Source: a virus
Length of the DNA stretch: 64,000 bases
Virus record (IMG/VR): IMGVR_UViG_3300007512_000009
Span: 1 to 64,000 of that record
Strand: one strand, 5' to 3'
Below the pieces are notes generated by a model. The model did not search any database and had not been told where the DNA came from. It saw only the letters and a list, made by a program, of their open reading frames with translations. Made by a program: the position numbers and the translations under genes. The stretch's first letter is position 1. Every line of letters begins with the position of its first letter. Positions 1 through 7,438 of the stretch are shown here, in pieces.

Positions 1-429
1 TTTAAACAATACTTAAGAGAAATAGACCTAAACCCAGAAGAACCACCGTTCGACCCAACGGAACTTCCAGGCTTTCCATACTTACCATATGACCCGATGG
101 TGCCACCAAATCCTTATATGCCGGCTCCTCTACCCGACCCGTCGCAACCTAACCTACCAACCACACCAGAGTACCCTGATTTACCAGAGTATCCTAATAA
201 TCCTTATTGGGACCCCGACCTATTCCCACAATGGCCCTTCCCACCAGAGTATGTTCCATCAGGGCGTTTGCCTGAACCACCGTGGATACCAAGCAGGAGA
301 GATAGTGATGGCGATGGTATTCCAGACTGGGACGACGTTGACCCTCTAGACCCTTTAAATCCTAGTTTAACACCAACAAACCCATTAGCCCCAGAATATG
401 ATGAAGATGAAGATAATGTTATCGTTTAA
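1..429 (+). CDS. Pro/Asp/Tyr-rich internal-protein-like cargo, 5' end outside window
   Basis: The frame is open from base 1, so the true start lies upstream. The first visible residues, FKQYLRE, match the leader MKSFKQYLKE of the gene at 1165, so this looks like another leader-tagged protein cut off by the window edge. An L-R-E site falls right after the leader. The rest is low complexity and acidic, rich in Pro, Tyr and Trp, with one DSDGDG calcium-loop-like motif about 30 residues before the end. No enzyme fold is recognisable and the chain looks disordered. The last 14 bases overlap the next gene. Function unknown; a head-packed cargo protein is inferred from the leader and the neighbours. 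Confidence 0.7.
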   Translation, partial: FKQYLREIDLNPEEPPFDPTELPGFPYLPYDPMVPPNPYMPAPLPDPSQPNLPTTPEYPDLPEYPNNPYWDPDLFPQWPFPPEYVPSGRLPEPPWIPSRRDSDGDGIPDWDDVDPLDPLNPSLTPTNPLAPEYDEDEDNVIV

Positions 430-1168
430 GCAATACATCATAGAAGAGTTACCGACAAAGGAAATCAAAATTTCTGAGTTTCCTAATCCCCTATCTGCAC
501 GTCTAAAAGCAATCTTTCAAAAGAAGGGTGATATGGATGGTAGTCAGGGTGATGATGTGGTTAAAACCAAATCAAAAAGTTGGAAAGCAGGAAAACTTCG
601 CCCATCTCAATCAGCAATATATCTTGGTAAATCACTAGGAATGGCCGTTGGTGGTGTAAAAGGTGGAAATTTGGGTTCTATCGTTTCTAATGATAAACAC
701 ATTCTTGACGGTCATCACAGATGGGCAGCAACTATGCTATCAGAACCAACAGCAAAAATCGGAGGTATTGAAGCAAATCTAGGAATTGGTGATTTAGTTC
801 CTGTGCTTCGTGCGTTGGGTGATTCTATTGGTAATGCACGACGAGGTGAACCAACTGGTGGAGATATTAACATCTTTAAAGCAACAGTTAAAGATGCTAT
901 AGATGCTCTAACCACTGGTAAAAACATGGCCCCCCAGTTTTATAACAAAGAAAAATCACTTGCTTGGTTGGAATCAATTGGTGGAAAAGAAGGATTAGCA
1001 AAAAGACTTAAAGACCTACAAAGTCATAGACCACCAAAAGGTGCACCACCACGAATTGAAATGCCTGTTATTGATGCAGATAAAGGTGATGAGAAGTTAG
1101 CGGCTAAACTTCTAAGAAAAGGTAAACTGGATGTACGTGAACCGTATGCAAATGGGCAACAAGCATGA
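416..1168 (+). CDS. leader-tagged protein with ParB/Srx-like domain
   Basis: The start was taken at 416 because it gives MLSFKQYIIEE, the leader shared with the following genes; an in-frame ATG at 398 would only add six residues. An I-I-E site ends the leader. Around residues 85-105 the segment ILDGHHRWAATML matches the GHHR signature of the ParB/sulfiredoxin-like superfamily, members of which act as nucleases, CTPases or kinases. The C-terminal half is basic and helical. The gene overlaps both neighbours by a few bases, so translation is probably coupled. A DNA-acting protein carried in the capsid is an inference; no catalytic activity can be assigned from sequence alone. Confidence 0.7.
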   Translation: MLSFKQYIIEELPTKEIKISEFPNPLSARLKAIFQKKGDMDGSQGDDVVKTKSKSWKAGKLRPSQSAIYLGKSLGMAVGGVKGGNLGSIVSNDKHILDGHHRWAATMLSEPTAKIGGIEANLGIGDLVPVLRALGDSIGNARRGEPTGGDINIFKATVKDAIDALTTGKNMAPQFYNKEKSLAWLESIGGKEGLAKRLKDLQSHRPPKGAPPRIEMPVIDADKGDEKLAAKLLRKGKLDVREPYANGQQA

Positions 1169-1911
1169 AATCATTCAAGCAATATCTTAAAGAATCGACA
1201 GTATTGATGGACTTAATCAATAAATACGATGACCCATTCAGTTTTCTTGCAGCCTCTATGGATGCTATTGCTAACGGTACTCTCAAACTAAAACAAAGAG
1301 GACTAGCAAACGCTCGTGAATTGATTGCCGCTTGGAATAAAGTAAAGAAAAGAAAAATCAAACTGAAAGAAGCAACCGAATACATCTTAGAAAGAAGACA
1401 AGATTTAGTAAAGGGTTGGACATTTAAAAACAAGATTGCTACATCCACCACCGACTATAACTATTATCACATCCAACATATAATTAAAGAACCTAAAAAA
1501 TTTGGTTTAGATAAAAAGAAAATATTAAAAATTATTGAAGATAGTGCTAAGAATATGAGTGTACCAAACATCGAAGCATATGTAGAAGACCAATACGAAT
1601 CCCTTGGGAATGGTATTGTGGACAATGATGTATACATCGAAGAATACCTGAAGAAAAAAGGTTATTGTATGTTTGTCGTTGATAAGACACACGGTAGTGT
1701 TGAAGGATGGGATGAAAAATCTTGCAAAATGGGTGCAAAGGCTGTAGACGATAATTACCTACCATACGAAAGAGATGGATTCAAGTTGTTTGAAATTAAA
1801 CCTGTAAAGGGTAGACCTAAATACATCACCAACAAACTAGACTGGAATGACTTCGTAGAAGGTAAAAAAGCAAAACGAAAGTATGTTTCACCAATGGCAC
1901 AATTCAGATGA
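1165..1911 (+). CDS. leader-tagged protein of unknown function
   Basis: Starts MKSFKQYLKES, very close to the T4 internal-protein targeting peptide MKTYQEFIAE, with an L-K-E candidate cleavage site. The start codon overlaps the previous stop (ATGA). The 248-residue chain is Lys-rich and helical in the first half, with a more mixed C-terminal half (about 150-235). I recognise no enzyme motif. It ends by overlapping the ATGA start of the next gene. The position in a run of leader-tagged genes suggests a virion internal protein. Confidence 0.7.
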   Translation: MKSFKQYLKESTVLMDLINKYDDPFSFLAASMDAIANGTLKLKQRGLANARELIAAWNKVKKRKIKLKEATEYILERRQDLVKGWTFKNKIATSTTDYNYYHIQHIIKEPKKFGLDKKKILKIIEDSAKNMSVPNIEAYVEDQYESLGNGIVDNDVYIEEYLKKKGYCMFVVDKTHGSVEGWDEKSCKMGAKAVDDNYLPYERDGFKLFEIKPVKGRPKYITNKLDWNDFVEGKKAKRKYVSPMAQFR

Positions 1912-2357
1912 TTTCATTTAAACAATATGTCGTAGAGTTATTCGAAAAACCATACAAGTGGAAAAAGAAAAAAGATGATGATATAGAAGCAGTGTATCAA
2001 TCAGCAACAAGTTCGAAAGATATAATAAAGGTTATATTTTCAAAGGGGTGGTCAAGAGGAATTGATAACTTGTTATTTACAGTTGGCGGTGACACCGATA
2101 CCACTGGTGGTGGTGATGCATTCAGAATAATGTCAACCGTGTTGGATATTATTAAGGACTATATTAAAAACAATGACCCAGAAGGGATAAAGTTCGCCGC
2201 AAATAAGGACGAACTCTTTGGTCAAGACTCTGAAAAAACACAAAGTCGAGAGAAACTTTATAATAAAATGATTGAACGGTTTGCTAAAAAGGCAGGATAT
2301 AAGGTGCATGCGGATAAACATAAGTACGGTACACAGTATAAGTTGACCAAAAAATGA
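1908..2357 (+). CDS. leader-tagged paralogue A (TVLDIIKDYI / SREKLY domain)
   Basis: Leader MISFKQYVVE is followed by LFEKPYKWKKK, a start typical of conserved virion-associated proteins in marine T4-like phages (family recalled, not searched). The body carries GDAFRIMSTVLDIIKDYI and later SREKLYNKMIERFAKK, a pair of motifs shared with the products at 2354 and 3182. This shared domain is probably one compact fold of about 130 residues; its biochemical role is unknown. The gene overlaps both neighbours in ATGA fashion. It may have arisen by tandem duplication with 2354 and 3182. Confidence 0.7.
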   Translation: MISFKQYVVELFEKPYKWKKKKDDDIEAVYQSATSSKDIIKVIFSKGWSRGIDNLLFTVGGDTDTTGGGDAFRIMSTVLDIIKDYIKNNDPEGIKFAANKDELFGQDSEKTQSREKLYNKMIERFAKKAGYKVHADKHKYGTQYKLTKK

Positions 2358-2824
2358 TTTCATTTAAGCAATACATCACAGAGTTATTCGACAATCCACT
2401 GAAATGGAAAGAGTTTATCAAATCACCGAGAGCAAGAAAAGCAGAGTTTCGTGTAGGTGACTTTGGATATATTATCACTATTGAAATAGGTGACAAAGGA
2501 ATAGCACAACGAATGGGCGAAAAAGTGGCAGCATCAATTGAGTTTGGACTTGCAGATGAAAAAGGTGTATCAAAAGACGGTAGACAAAATAAACACAAAA
2601 TCTTAAACACAGGCAATGCAGGTTTAGTATTCTCTACAGTCATTGATTATGCAAAATATGTTATCAAACAAGAAGGTATCGGTAAGGTCATATTCACTGG
2701 ATGGGAGCCGTCACGACAAAAGTTATATTGGAAGTTGATGAAACGATTTTCGGGAAGCATTTTTAAGGGTGGTGTCGAACGAAAAGGTTCACGGTTCGTT
2801 GGACATATAGACAAGATAAAATAA
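2354..2824 (+). CDS. leader-tagged paralogue B
   Basis: Leader MISFKQYITELFDNPLKW parallels the previous gene closely, down to the ELF and KW positions. The body repeats the family pattern: NAGLVFSTVIDYAKYVIK, then SRQKLYWKLMKRF. An I-T-E candidate prohead-protease site ends the leader. The start overlaps the upstream stop and the stop overlaps the downstream start. Function unknown. Membership in a three-gene paralogous set is visible directly; head packaging is inferred from the leader. Confidence 0.7.
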   Translation: MISFKQYITELFDNPLKWKEFIKSPRARKAEFRVGDFGYIITIEIGDKGIAQRMGEKVAASIEFGLADEKGVSKDGRQNKHKILNTGNAGLVFSTVIDYAKYVIKQEGIGKVIFTGWEPSRQKLYWKLMKRFSGSIFKGGVERKGSRFVGHIDKIK

Positions 2825-3180
2825 TGAAATCATTTAAAGAATTTGTTAACGAACATTATGATGAATACGGTATTCCAATGGATGGTGGATTGAACCATGA
2901 CCATGATGGTATGGGACCACATAGTCATCCATGGGATGCACCGTTTGATTACGATAATTGGCCTCCATTAGAAGATTGGGAGAAGGAATGGGACCCAGAT
3001 GACCAAGACGGTGATGGGAAAAAAAATTGGGAAGACGATGATTATGTTCCACCAATTCCATGGGACGAAAACAATCCAGACCACCCAGATTATGTTCCTC
3101 CAGGCCCCGTTGGACCATTTTACCCAAACGCCCCTTTATACCCAAGCGACCCACCACAAGACCCACATTGGATAGTTTAA
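2824..3180 (+). CDS. leader-tagged acidic Pro/Trp/Asp-rich protein
   Basis: Starts MKSFKEFVNEH, the same leader class, with V-N-E at the candidate cut. After the leader the protein is almost entirely low complexity: His/Asp-rich, then Trp/Asp/Pro-rich, with one DQDGDGKKNWEDDD calcium-loop-like motif near residues 58-70 and a Pro-rich tail. It resembles the truncated first gene of the window in composition. It looks disordered and highly acidic, which would suit packing with polyamines or calcium, though that is a guess. No fold is recognisable. Confidence 0.65.
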   Translation: MKSFKEFVNEHYDEYGIPMDGGLNHDHDGMGPHSHPWDAPFDYDNWPPLEDWEKEWDPDDQDGDGKKNWEDDDYVPPIPWDENNPDHPDYVPPGPVGPFYPNAPLYPSDPPQDPHWIV

Positions 3181-3181
3181 C

Positions 3182-3616
3182 ATGGGTTTATTTTCTTCAC
3201 CATCTGAAATCGACATACAGTATGAAAACGACACTGATATAAGAGGTACATTTAAAGCAGGTGATACCGACTATAAAGTGTGGGGTAGACACAACTACCT
3301 AATGAGCGGAACTAGTTTGGGTGAGAATGTGTGGGAAATGTTTTTCGCTATGTGTGAAGATGATGACAAAATTTATGGTTTGCATGACACCAAACCAAAC
3401 GGTGCAGGAAATGCAGCCAAGGTGTTTGCAACGGTGATTGAATTCATGAGATATGTAAATAAAAAACATCAACCAAGCGATTTTGTTTTCTCTGCAAAAG
3501 ATGAAAAGCAACAAAGAATATACCTAAAGTTGATTGAAAGATATCAAAAACTTGGGGAAATAAATAACATATCCACCTCTGAAAAAGGAAACATAATTAA
3601 ATTTGAAGTCGTTTAA
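3182..3616 (+). CDS. paralogue C of the TVID/RIYLKL family, without leader
   Basis: The chain contains NAAKVFATVIEFMRYVNKK and QQRIYLKLIERYQKL, matching the shared domain of the genes at 1908 and 2354. It starts MGLFSSPSEIDIQY and has no FKQY leader, so it may act inside the infected cell, or reach the head by another route. It follows the previous stop by one base and overlaps the next gene by 14 bases. Function unknown. Confidence 0.65.
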   Translation: MGLFSSPSEIDIQYENDTDIRGTFKAGDTDYKVWGRHNYLMSGTSLGENVWEMFFAMCEDDDKIYGLHDTKPNGAGNAAKVFATVIEFMRYVNKKHQPSDFVFSAKDEKQQRIYLKLIERYQKLGEINNISTSEKGNIIKFEVV

Positions 3617-4805
3617 GCAATACATCTTAACAGAATCCAAAAATACACACCTAGAGCATCTTGAAGATGAAATCTGGAATGCGGGTTCTGCTGGCGCTGA
3701 CAACGCTATCAAATTTTTAAAAGGTGTATCAGACATGCTTACCAGCAATGTCAGTTCGTCCCACAATGTTACGGTTAAGTGGGATGGTGCACCTGCTATT
3801 ATTGCAGGAGTAAACCCAGAAAACAATAAATTCTTTGTTGGAACAAAAAGTGTATTTAATAAGGGTACACCAAAGATTAACTACACTAGTAGGGATGTTG
3901 ATAAAAACCACAGTGGTGACCTTGCTGTTAAGTTGAAAATTGCTCTAAATGAACTACCTAAAATTGGAATAAAGGGTGTGCTTCAGGGTGATTTTATGTT
4001 TGACTCCAGTAGTCTGGGTTCTATGAAAATGGACGGTAAAAGTCATACTACTTTCACACCCAACACCATAACTTACGCAGTGGAAGATGGTAGTCCTCAG
4101 TCTAAAGCAATTAAAGGTGCTAAAATGGGTATAGTATTTCACACTGAATACAAAGGTAAAATACTTGCTGACATGAAAGCATCATTCAGACCGAACATCA
4201 AAAAACTTAAAAAGACCAAAGCGGTATGGTTCAGAGATGCTGATTTTAAAGACGAAAGCGGTGCATCTACTTTAACTACTGGTGAAAAAAAATCTGTCGA
4301 TAAAGCAATCGAGAATGCATCTAGTAAACTAAGTAAGGCATCGGGATTTATTGATAACCTCCAAAGGGACATAACACCTAAAATAAAGACTTATGTAAAC
4401 AGTACGATTAAGAACGGTTTGTCCAATTCCGATTATAAAGGTTTCGTGTCTTATATAACTGACCAGTTTGACACAGCCATTAGTAAACTAAAGACAGACA
4501 GAGGCAAAGAGAATAAATCCAAAAATCGTGATGATGCTCTAAAATATCTTAAGACCAATAAATCGGGTCTTACCTCCCTGTTTGATTTACACAAATCATT
4601 GAGTGTAGCAAAAATGATGTTGATAAAAAAACTCGAAAAAATAGGTGGTATTGGTACATTTATTAGAACGGATGACGGATTCAAAGCAACAGCACCAGAG
4701 GGATTTGTGGCTGTTGATGATACAGGAAAAGCCTTAAAATTAGTGGATAGACTTGAATTTAGTCGGGCCAATTTTACGGTTGCAAAAAACTGGGTTAAGG
4801 GCTAA
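3603..4805 (+). CDS. leader-tagged nucleotidyltransferase/ligase-like protein (KWDG motif)
   Basis: TTG start giving MKSFKQYILTES, chosen because it places the conserved leader at the N-terminus. About residues 55-85 read VKWDGAPAIIAG followed by VGTKSVFN, the K-x-D-G motif I of covalent nucleotidyltransferases (DNA/RNA ligases, capping enzymes). Downstream GVLQGDFMF and MGIVFHTEYKG sit where motifs III and IV would fall. The C-terminal 200 residues are helical and Lys-rich. I believe homologues occur in T4-like marine phages as an uncharacterised family. If the reading is right it would be an ATP-dependent ligase or nucleotide-transferring enzyme packed in the head. Bases 4406-4438 are an exact copy of a segment of the fibre gene at 42318. 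Confidence 0.65.
   Translation: MKSFKQYILTESKNTHLEHLEDEIWNAGSAGADNAIKFLKGVSDMLTSNVSSSHNVTVKWDGAPAIIAGVNPENNKFFVGTKSVFNKGTPKINYTSRDVDKNHSGDLAVKLKIALNELPKIGIKGVLQGDFMFDSSSLGSMKMDGKSHTTFTPNTITYAVEDGSPQSKAIKGAKMGIVFHTEYKGKILADMKASFRPNIKKLKKTKAVWFRDADFKDESGASTLTTGEKKSVDKAIENASSKLSKASGFIDNLQRDITPKIKTYVNSTIKNGLSNSDYKGFVSYITDQFDTAISKLKTDRGKENKSKNRDDALKYLKTNKSGLTSLFDLHKSLSVAKMMLIKKLEKIGGIGTFIRTDDGFKATAPEGFVAVDDTGKALKLVDRLEFSRANFTVAKNWVKG
4406..4438 (+). repeat. 33-bp exact repeat, copy 1 (copy 2 at 43283-43315)
   Basis: The 33 bases from GATTAAGAAC through to TTATAA are identical at 43283-43315, on the same strand and in the same codon phase, encoding IKNGLSNSDY in both proteins. The host genes are otherwise unrelated: a ligase-like protein here, a tail fibre there. 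The flanking bases differ at once on both sides. Confidence 0.95.
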
Positions 4806-4811
4806 GACTGT

Positions 4812-4819
4812 TATAAATA
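4812..4819 (+). promoter_or_regulatory. T4-type late promoter
   Basis: Exact TATAAATA in the intergenic space 45 bases upstream of the gene at 4864. This is the -10 element recognised by the T4 late sigma factor gp55 with gp33 and the sliding clamp. It would start a transcript for the 4864-7254 gene run, with a GAGGGAA ribosome site just before 4864. Confidence 0.8.
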
Positions 4820-4863
4820 TATTGAATTTTTATCTTTTACAAACAACAACGAGGGAAATAAAA

Positions 4864-5064
4864 ATGGCTAGTAAAGAATGGGTAAGGTTTAATGAAGACG
4901 CAAAAGCAAAACAACATAGAACAGTACATGTTGAAAAATATGGTGGTGAATTTGTCTATCGTGGTAACAGCAGAGGCTGGCACTGGGTAAACGGTACTTC
5001 AACACCAAAACCTGAAGTTGCATCATTTAGCAAAAAGAAAAAAACAACAACAAAGCAAAAATAA
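4864..5064 (+). CDS. small basic protein, unknown
   Basis: 66 residues, MASKEWVRFNEDAKAKQHR at the start and a Lys-rich tail (KKKKTTTKQK). The middle contains YGGEFVYRGNSRGWHWV, an aromatic-rich patch that could bind nucleic acid. The start was chosen at 4864 because it follows a GAGGGAA ribosome site and a late promoter; a longer in-frame start at 4753 would run back into the previous gene. It overlaps the next start by one base. No leader of the FKQY type. Probably expressed late. Confidence 0.6.
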   Translation: MASKEWVRFNEDAKAKQHRTVHVEKYGGEFVYRGNSRGWHWVNGTSTPKPEVASFSKKKKTTTKQK

Positions 5065-5405
5065 TGAGCAATAGGGTTGATTATCTTAGAGAACGTGTGA
5101 TACGTAACATTATTGATAATGTTGTATTAAGCGAGGCGCCCGGCTCACCTGCTGTTGGTGGCGATGGTGGTGGTGGTACTAAATCAGGCGGCGGTGACAG
5201 TTATTTTACTGGAGGAGTTGCTGGGATGGAATTGGATAATGTTTTCTTTCCAACGGCAGATGTTATGAAACAAAAAATACAACAACCACAGTTTAATAAA
5301 GCACAACAATTATGGTTTATGAATAACTGGCAAAAATTACCACGTAATATCCAAGCACAAATGTTAAATTTATTAAAAAAGAAGAAGAAAAGATATGAAT
5401 ATTAA
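5064..5405 (+). CDS. leader-tagged small protein with Gly-rich linker
   Basis: 113 residues. The N-terminus MSNRVDYLRERVIRNI runs as a helix to VVLSEAPG, where L-S-E|A is an excellent gp21-type site. A Gly-rich stretch follows, then a helical C-terminal part ending KKKKKRYEY. The leader is longer than the FKQY class but ends in the same way. Overlaps both neighbours. Function unknown; probably a head internal protein. Confidence 0.65.
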   Translation: MSNRVDYLRERVIRNIIDNVVLSEAPGSPAVGGDGGGGTKSGGGDSYFTGGVAGMELDNVFFPTADVMKQKIQQPQFNKAQQLWFMNNWQKLPRNIQAQMLNLLKKKKKRYEY

Positions 5406-6327
5406 TTTTGAACAGTTTGACCCACTTGATAGAAAATCAAAGTCTACCATTATTAATGAGCAAAGAAAAAGAATGCCTAGAGGTGATATGCTTCAAAAGA
5501 TTATGAGTATGATAAACCAAGGTAAAAAAAAGAAAAGAGGCCCGCAACCTCAGGGAGCAGAACGCTCTATGATGCCTGGTGGTATGGATGACCTTGGTGG
5601 ATTGATGGGTATGATGCAAGGTCAGCAAAAACCTGGCCAAATGCCCCCAGAGATGGATATGTGGGATGCTTACTCTGGTAAAAAACAAAAATTCATGACA
5701 AAAAATGCTGAAGAAGGAAAGCCTGGACTAGAATCTTCAAGAGATATTAATGGTAACATCATGAAAGGTTACATGGATGCAGCCGCCTCAATGAGAATTT
5801 CACAACCCTCTGGTGGTAATGACCCAACTAAATTTAATGTTCCTCATGGGTCGGGTAGTGACCCAAGGATGGTTCGTGGATTATCACCAGAAGATTTACC
5901 ATTACAAATGGATTATAAACAATTAGACCAAATAAAGAAACCGTCATTAGAAGCAGGAATGAAAGACCCTCAGGTTGCCGCACCACATCAAACGCCTGGC
6001 GCACCTGTTGATATTCCAGATGGTATGGGTGGTACTGACCAACAAAAATCGCAAGCAATGAAAGGGGCCGCATTCTTTGGTGGTAAACCAGAAATGCCTG
6101 AACCACAACAAGGTGGAATGCCTGGCGGTGGTGGTGACATGGGTAGCATGATGCAACAAATGATGGGTGGTGGTCAACCTCAAGGTGGTGGTCAACCTCA
6201 AGGAATGCCTCCAATGCCGAAGATGGGTGGAAAAGAAGGTCAAGCACCAGACATGATACAAAAACTAATGTCAGACCCAAAAATCAAAAAATTTTTGCAA
6301 AAATTAATGCAAGGTATGAAAAAATAA
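5395..6327 (+). CDS. Met/Gly/Pro/Gln-rich protein
   Basis: 310 residues dominated by Met, Gly, Pro and Gln, with many GGM, MPG and QPQG repeats, especially at residues 240-275 (GGGQPQGGGQPQG). The N-terminus MNINFEQFDPLDRKSK continues to TIINEQRK, giving an I-N-E site near residue 23. The C-terminus (MIQKLMSDPKIKKFLQKLM) is an amphipathic helix. Composition suggests a disordered, Met-rich chain. The context among leader-tagged genes suggests a virion protein. I do not recognise the family. Confidence 0.6.
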   Translation: MNINFEQFDPLDRKSKSTIINEQRKRMPRGDMLQKIMSMINQGKKKKRGPQPQGAERSMMPGGMDDLGGLMGMMQGQQKPGQMPPEMDMWDAYSGKKQKFMTKNAEEGKPGLESSRDINGNIMKGYMDAAASMRISQPSGGNDPTKFNVPHGSGSDPRMVRGLSPEDLPLQMDYKQLDQIKKPSLEAGMKDPQVAAPHQTPGAPVDIPDGMGGTDQQKSQAMKGAAFFGGKPEMPEPQQGGMPGGGGDMGSMMQQMMGGGQPQGGGQPQGMPPMPKMGGKEGQAPDMIQKLMSDPKIKKFLQKLMQGMKK

Positions 6328-6328
6328 A

Positions 6329-6853
6329 ATGTCACTACAGAATAAAATATATCTACAAAGAATAATTCAGAATCTAAATGAGGCGAATTGGTTATCACCC
6401 ACCCCACCCCAACAGTCACCATGGCCACCAGAAACACCAGCCGAAGAAAACCCTTTTCAAGAATATTGGCCATTAAGACCACCCAAAAAAGTACCACATA
6501 GACCCGATTTTACCCCACATGATGAAATTCCAGGCGGGGCTGGTGGTGGAATGTCAGAAAAACAATTATTAAAACTTATCTGGTGGTTAATACATCAAAA
6601 GACTAGTTTGCTGGATGATAATTTTCTGGGTAGATTGTATTTAGGTCTACCAGAACCACCTAGTGATGCATGTAGGGCTGACCCCGTTTGTTATCAAGAA
6701 TACCTTGATGCATTATGGGCTTGGTTAGAAGATGCACTAGGTGACGCATTACAGGACTATTGGGATGAATATCAAGACTGGCTTGAAGACCATCCAGGCA
6801 GTAGTTTTTGGGATTGGTTACTCGCAATAGATTGGGGTCAGATGTTCTACTAA
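6329..6853 (+). CDS. Trp-rich protein with SLQNKIYLQRI leader
   Basis: Starts MSLQNKIYLQRIIQNLNEA, a leader almost identical to that of the gene at 15035, and ends it with L-N-E|A. A Pro/Trp-rich stretch follows, then a helical segment (QLLKLIWWLIHQKTSLL) and an acidic Trp-rich C-terminus (YWDEYQDWLEDHPGS). The stop overlaps the next start. The Trp content is unusually high. Function unknown; cargo inferred from the leader. Confidence 0.65.
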   Translation: MSLQNKIYLQRIIQNLNEANWLSPTPPQQSPWPPETPAEENPFQEYWPLRPPKKVPHRPDFTPHDEIPGGAGGGMSEKQLLKLIWWLIHQKTSLLDDNFLGRLYLGLPEPPSDACRADPVCYQEYLDALWAWLEDALGDALQDYWDEYQDWLEDHPGSSFWDWLLAIDWGQMFY

Positions 6854-7254
6854 TGTCTGACCATAATAAAGAAATACGAAATTTAACGGAATCCGTTAAT
6901 AACCTATATGAACAAGGTGGATGGCCTGGTGGTAGCGGTCAAATTGGAAGGTCTTTATGGCATTTGTTTTTATGGTGGCAATTCCAGAGGCGGATGCAAA
7001 AAATACTTGATGGAGGCGGGCTTAAGGGCTGGGCTCTTCGTATCTTCATGATGGGCTGTGACATGGGATGTTTATTTCAGATGTGGTTAGATGCAGGACA
7101 ACCTAGCAACTTTGAAGAATGGTTAGAAAGCCTAACGAATCCTTCTGATGATGATGATGTTACCCCTGATGACGGTGGTGGTGGTGGAACTGATACTAAA
7201 CCCCCACCCCCCATAGAATATCCAAAGAATTGGCCACCACCAATGCGGGCATAA
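6853..7254 (+). CDS. Trp/Gly-rich protein, probable leader-tagged cargo
   Basis: The start at 6853 overlaps the previous stop; an earlier in-frame ATG at 6808 is less likely. The N-terminus MSDHNKEIRNLTESVNN holds an L-T-E|S site. The middle is hydrophobic and Trp/Met-rich (LWHLFLWWQFQRRMQKIL, then GCDMGCLFQMWL), possibly membrane-active. The C-terminus is Asp/Gly/Pro-rich. It resembles its upstream neighbour in composition. No family recognised. Confidence 0.6.
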   Translation: MSDHNKEIRNLTESVNNLYEQGGWPGGSGQIGRSLWHLFLWWQFQRRMQKILDGGGLKGWALRIFMMGCDMGCLFQMWLDAGQPSNFEEWLESLTNPSDDDDVTPDDGGGGGTDTKPPPPIEYPKNWPPPMRA

Positions 7255-7262
7255 TATAAATA
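7255..7262 (+). promoter_or_regulatory. T4-type late promoter
   Basis: Exact TATAAATA starting right after the previous stop codon and 19 bases before the ATG at 7282, with an AAAGGAG ribosome site between. It would drive the small membrane protein and the large fusion gene at 7439. Confidence 0.8.
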
Positions 7263-7281
7263 ATAATAAAGGAGAAACGTT

Positions 7282-7425
7282 ATGATAGAAACAACAACAA
7301 TGTTAGCAAGTGCAGAAGGTTTTGTAGGAACTATTTGGTTCACAGCCTTGGTATTCATTGCGGGCGCATTTATTGGTGCACCAATGTGGAACTGGGTTAA
7401 AGCAAAATTCCCTTGGAATCAATAA
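7282..7425 (+). CDS. 47-residue single-pass membrane protein
   Basis: ATG preceded by a strong AAAGGAGAAA ribosome site and a late promoter. The product reads MIETTTMLASAEGFVGTIWF and then a hydrophobic segment (about residues 13-35, TALVFIAGAFIGAPMW) ending in the basic KAKFPWNQ tail. The layout is that of a small inner-membrane protein. Its position before the NMNAT/RimK fusion gives no direct functional clue. The good ribosome site is the main reason to believe it is real. Confidence 0.65.
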   Translation: MIETTTMLASAEGFVGTIWFTALVFIAGAFIGAPMWNWVKAKFPWNQ

Positions 7426-7438
7426 TAAGTAAAAATAG

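Noticed and set aside
5834-6280. 148-codon open frame antisense to the Met/Gly-rich gene
   Set aside because: His/Leu-rich text is the mirror image of the low-complexity codons on the other strand; no start signals.
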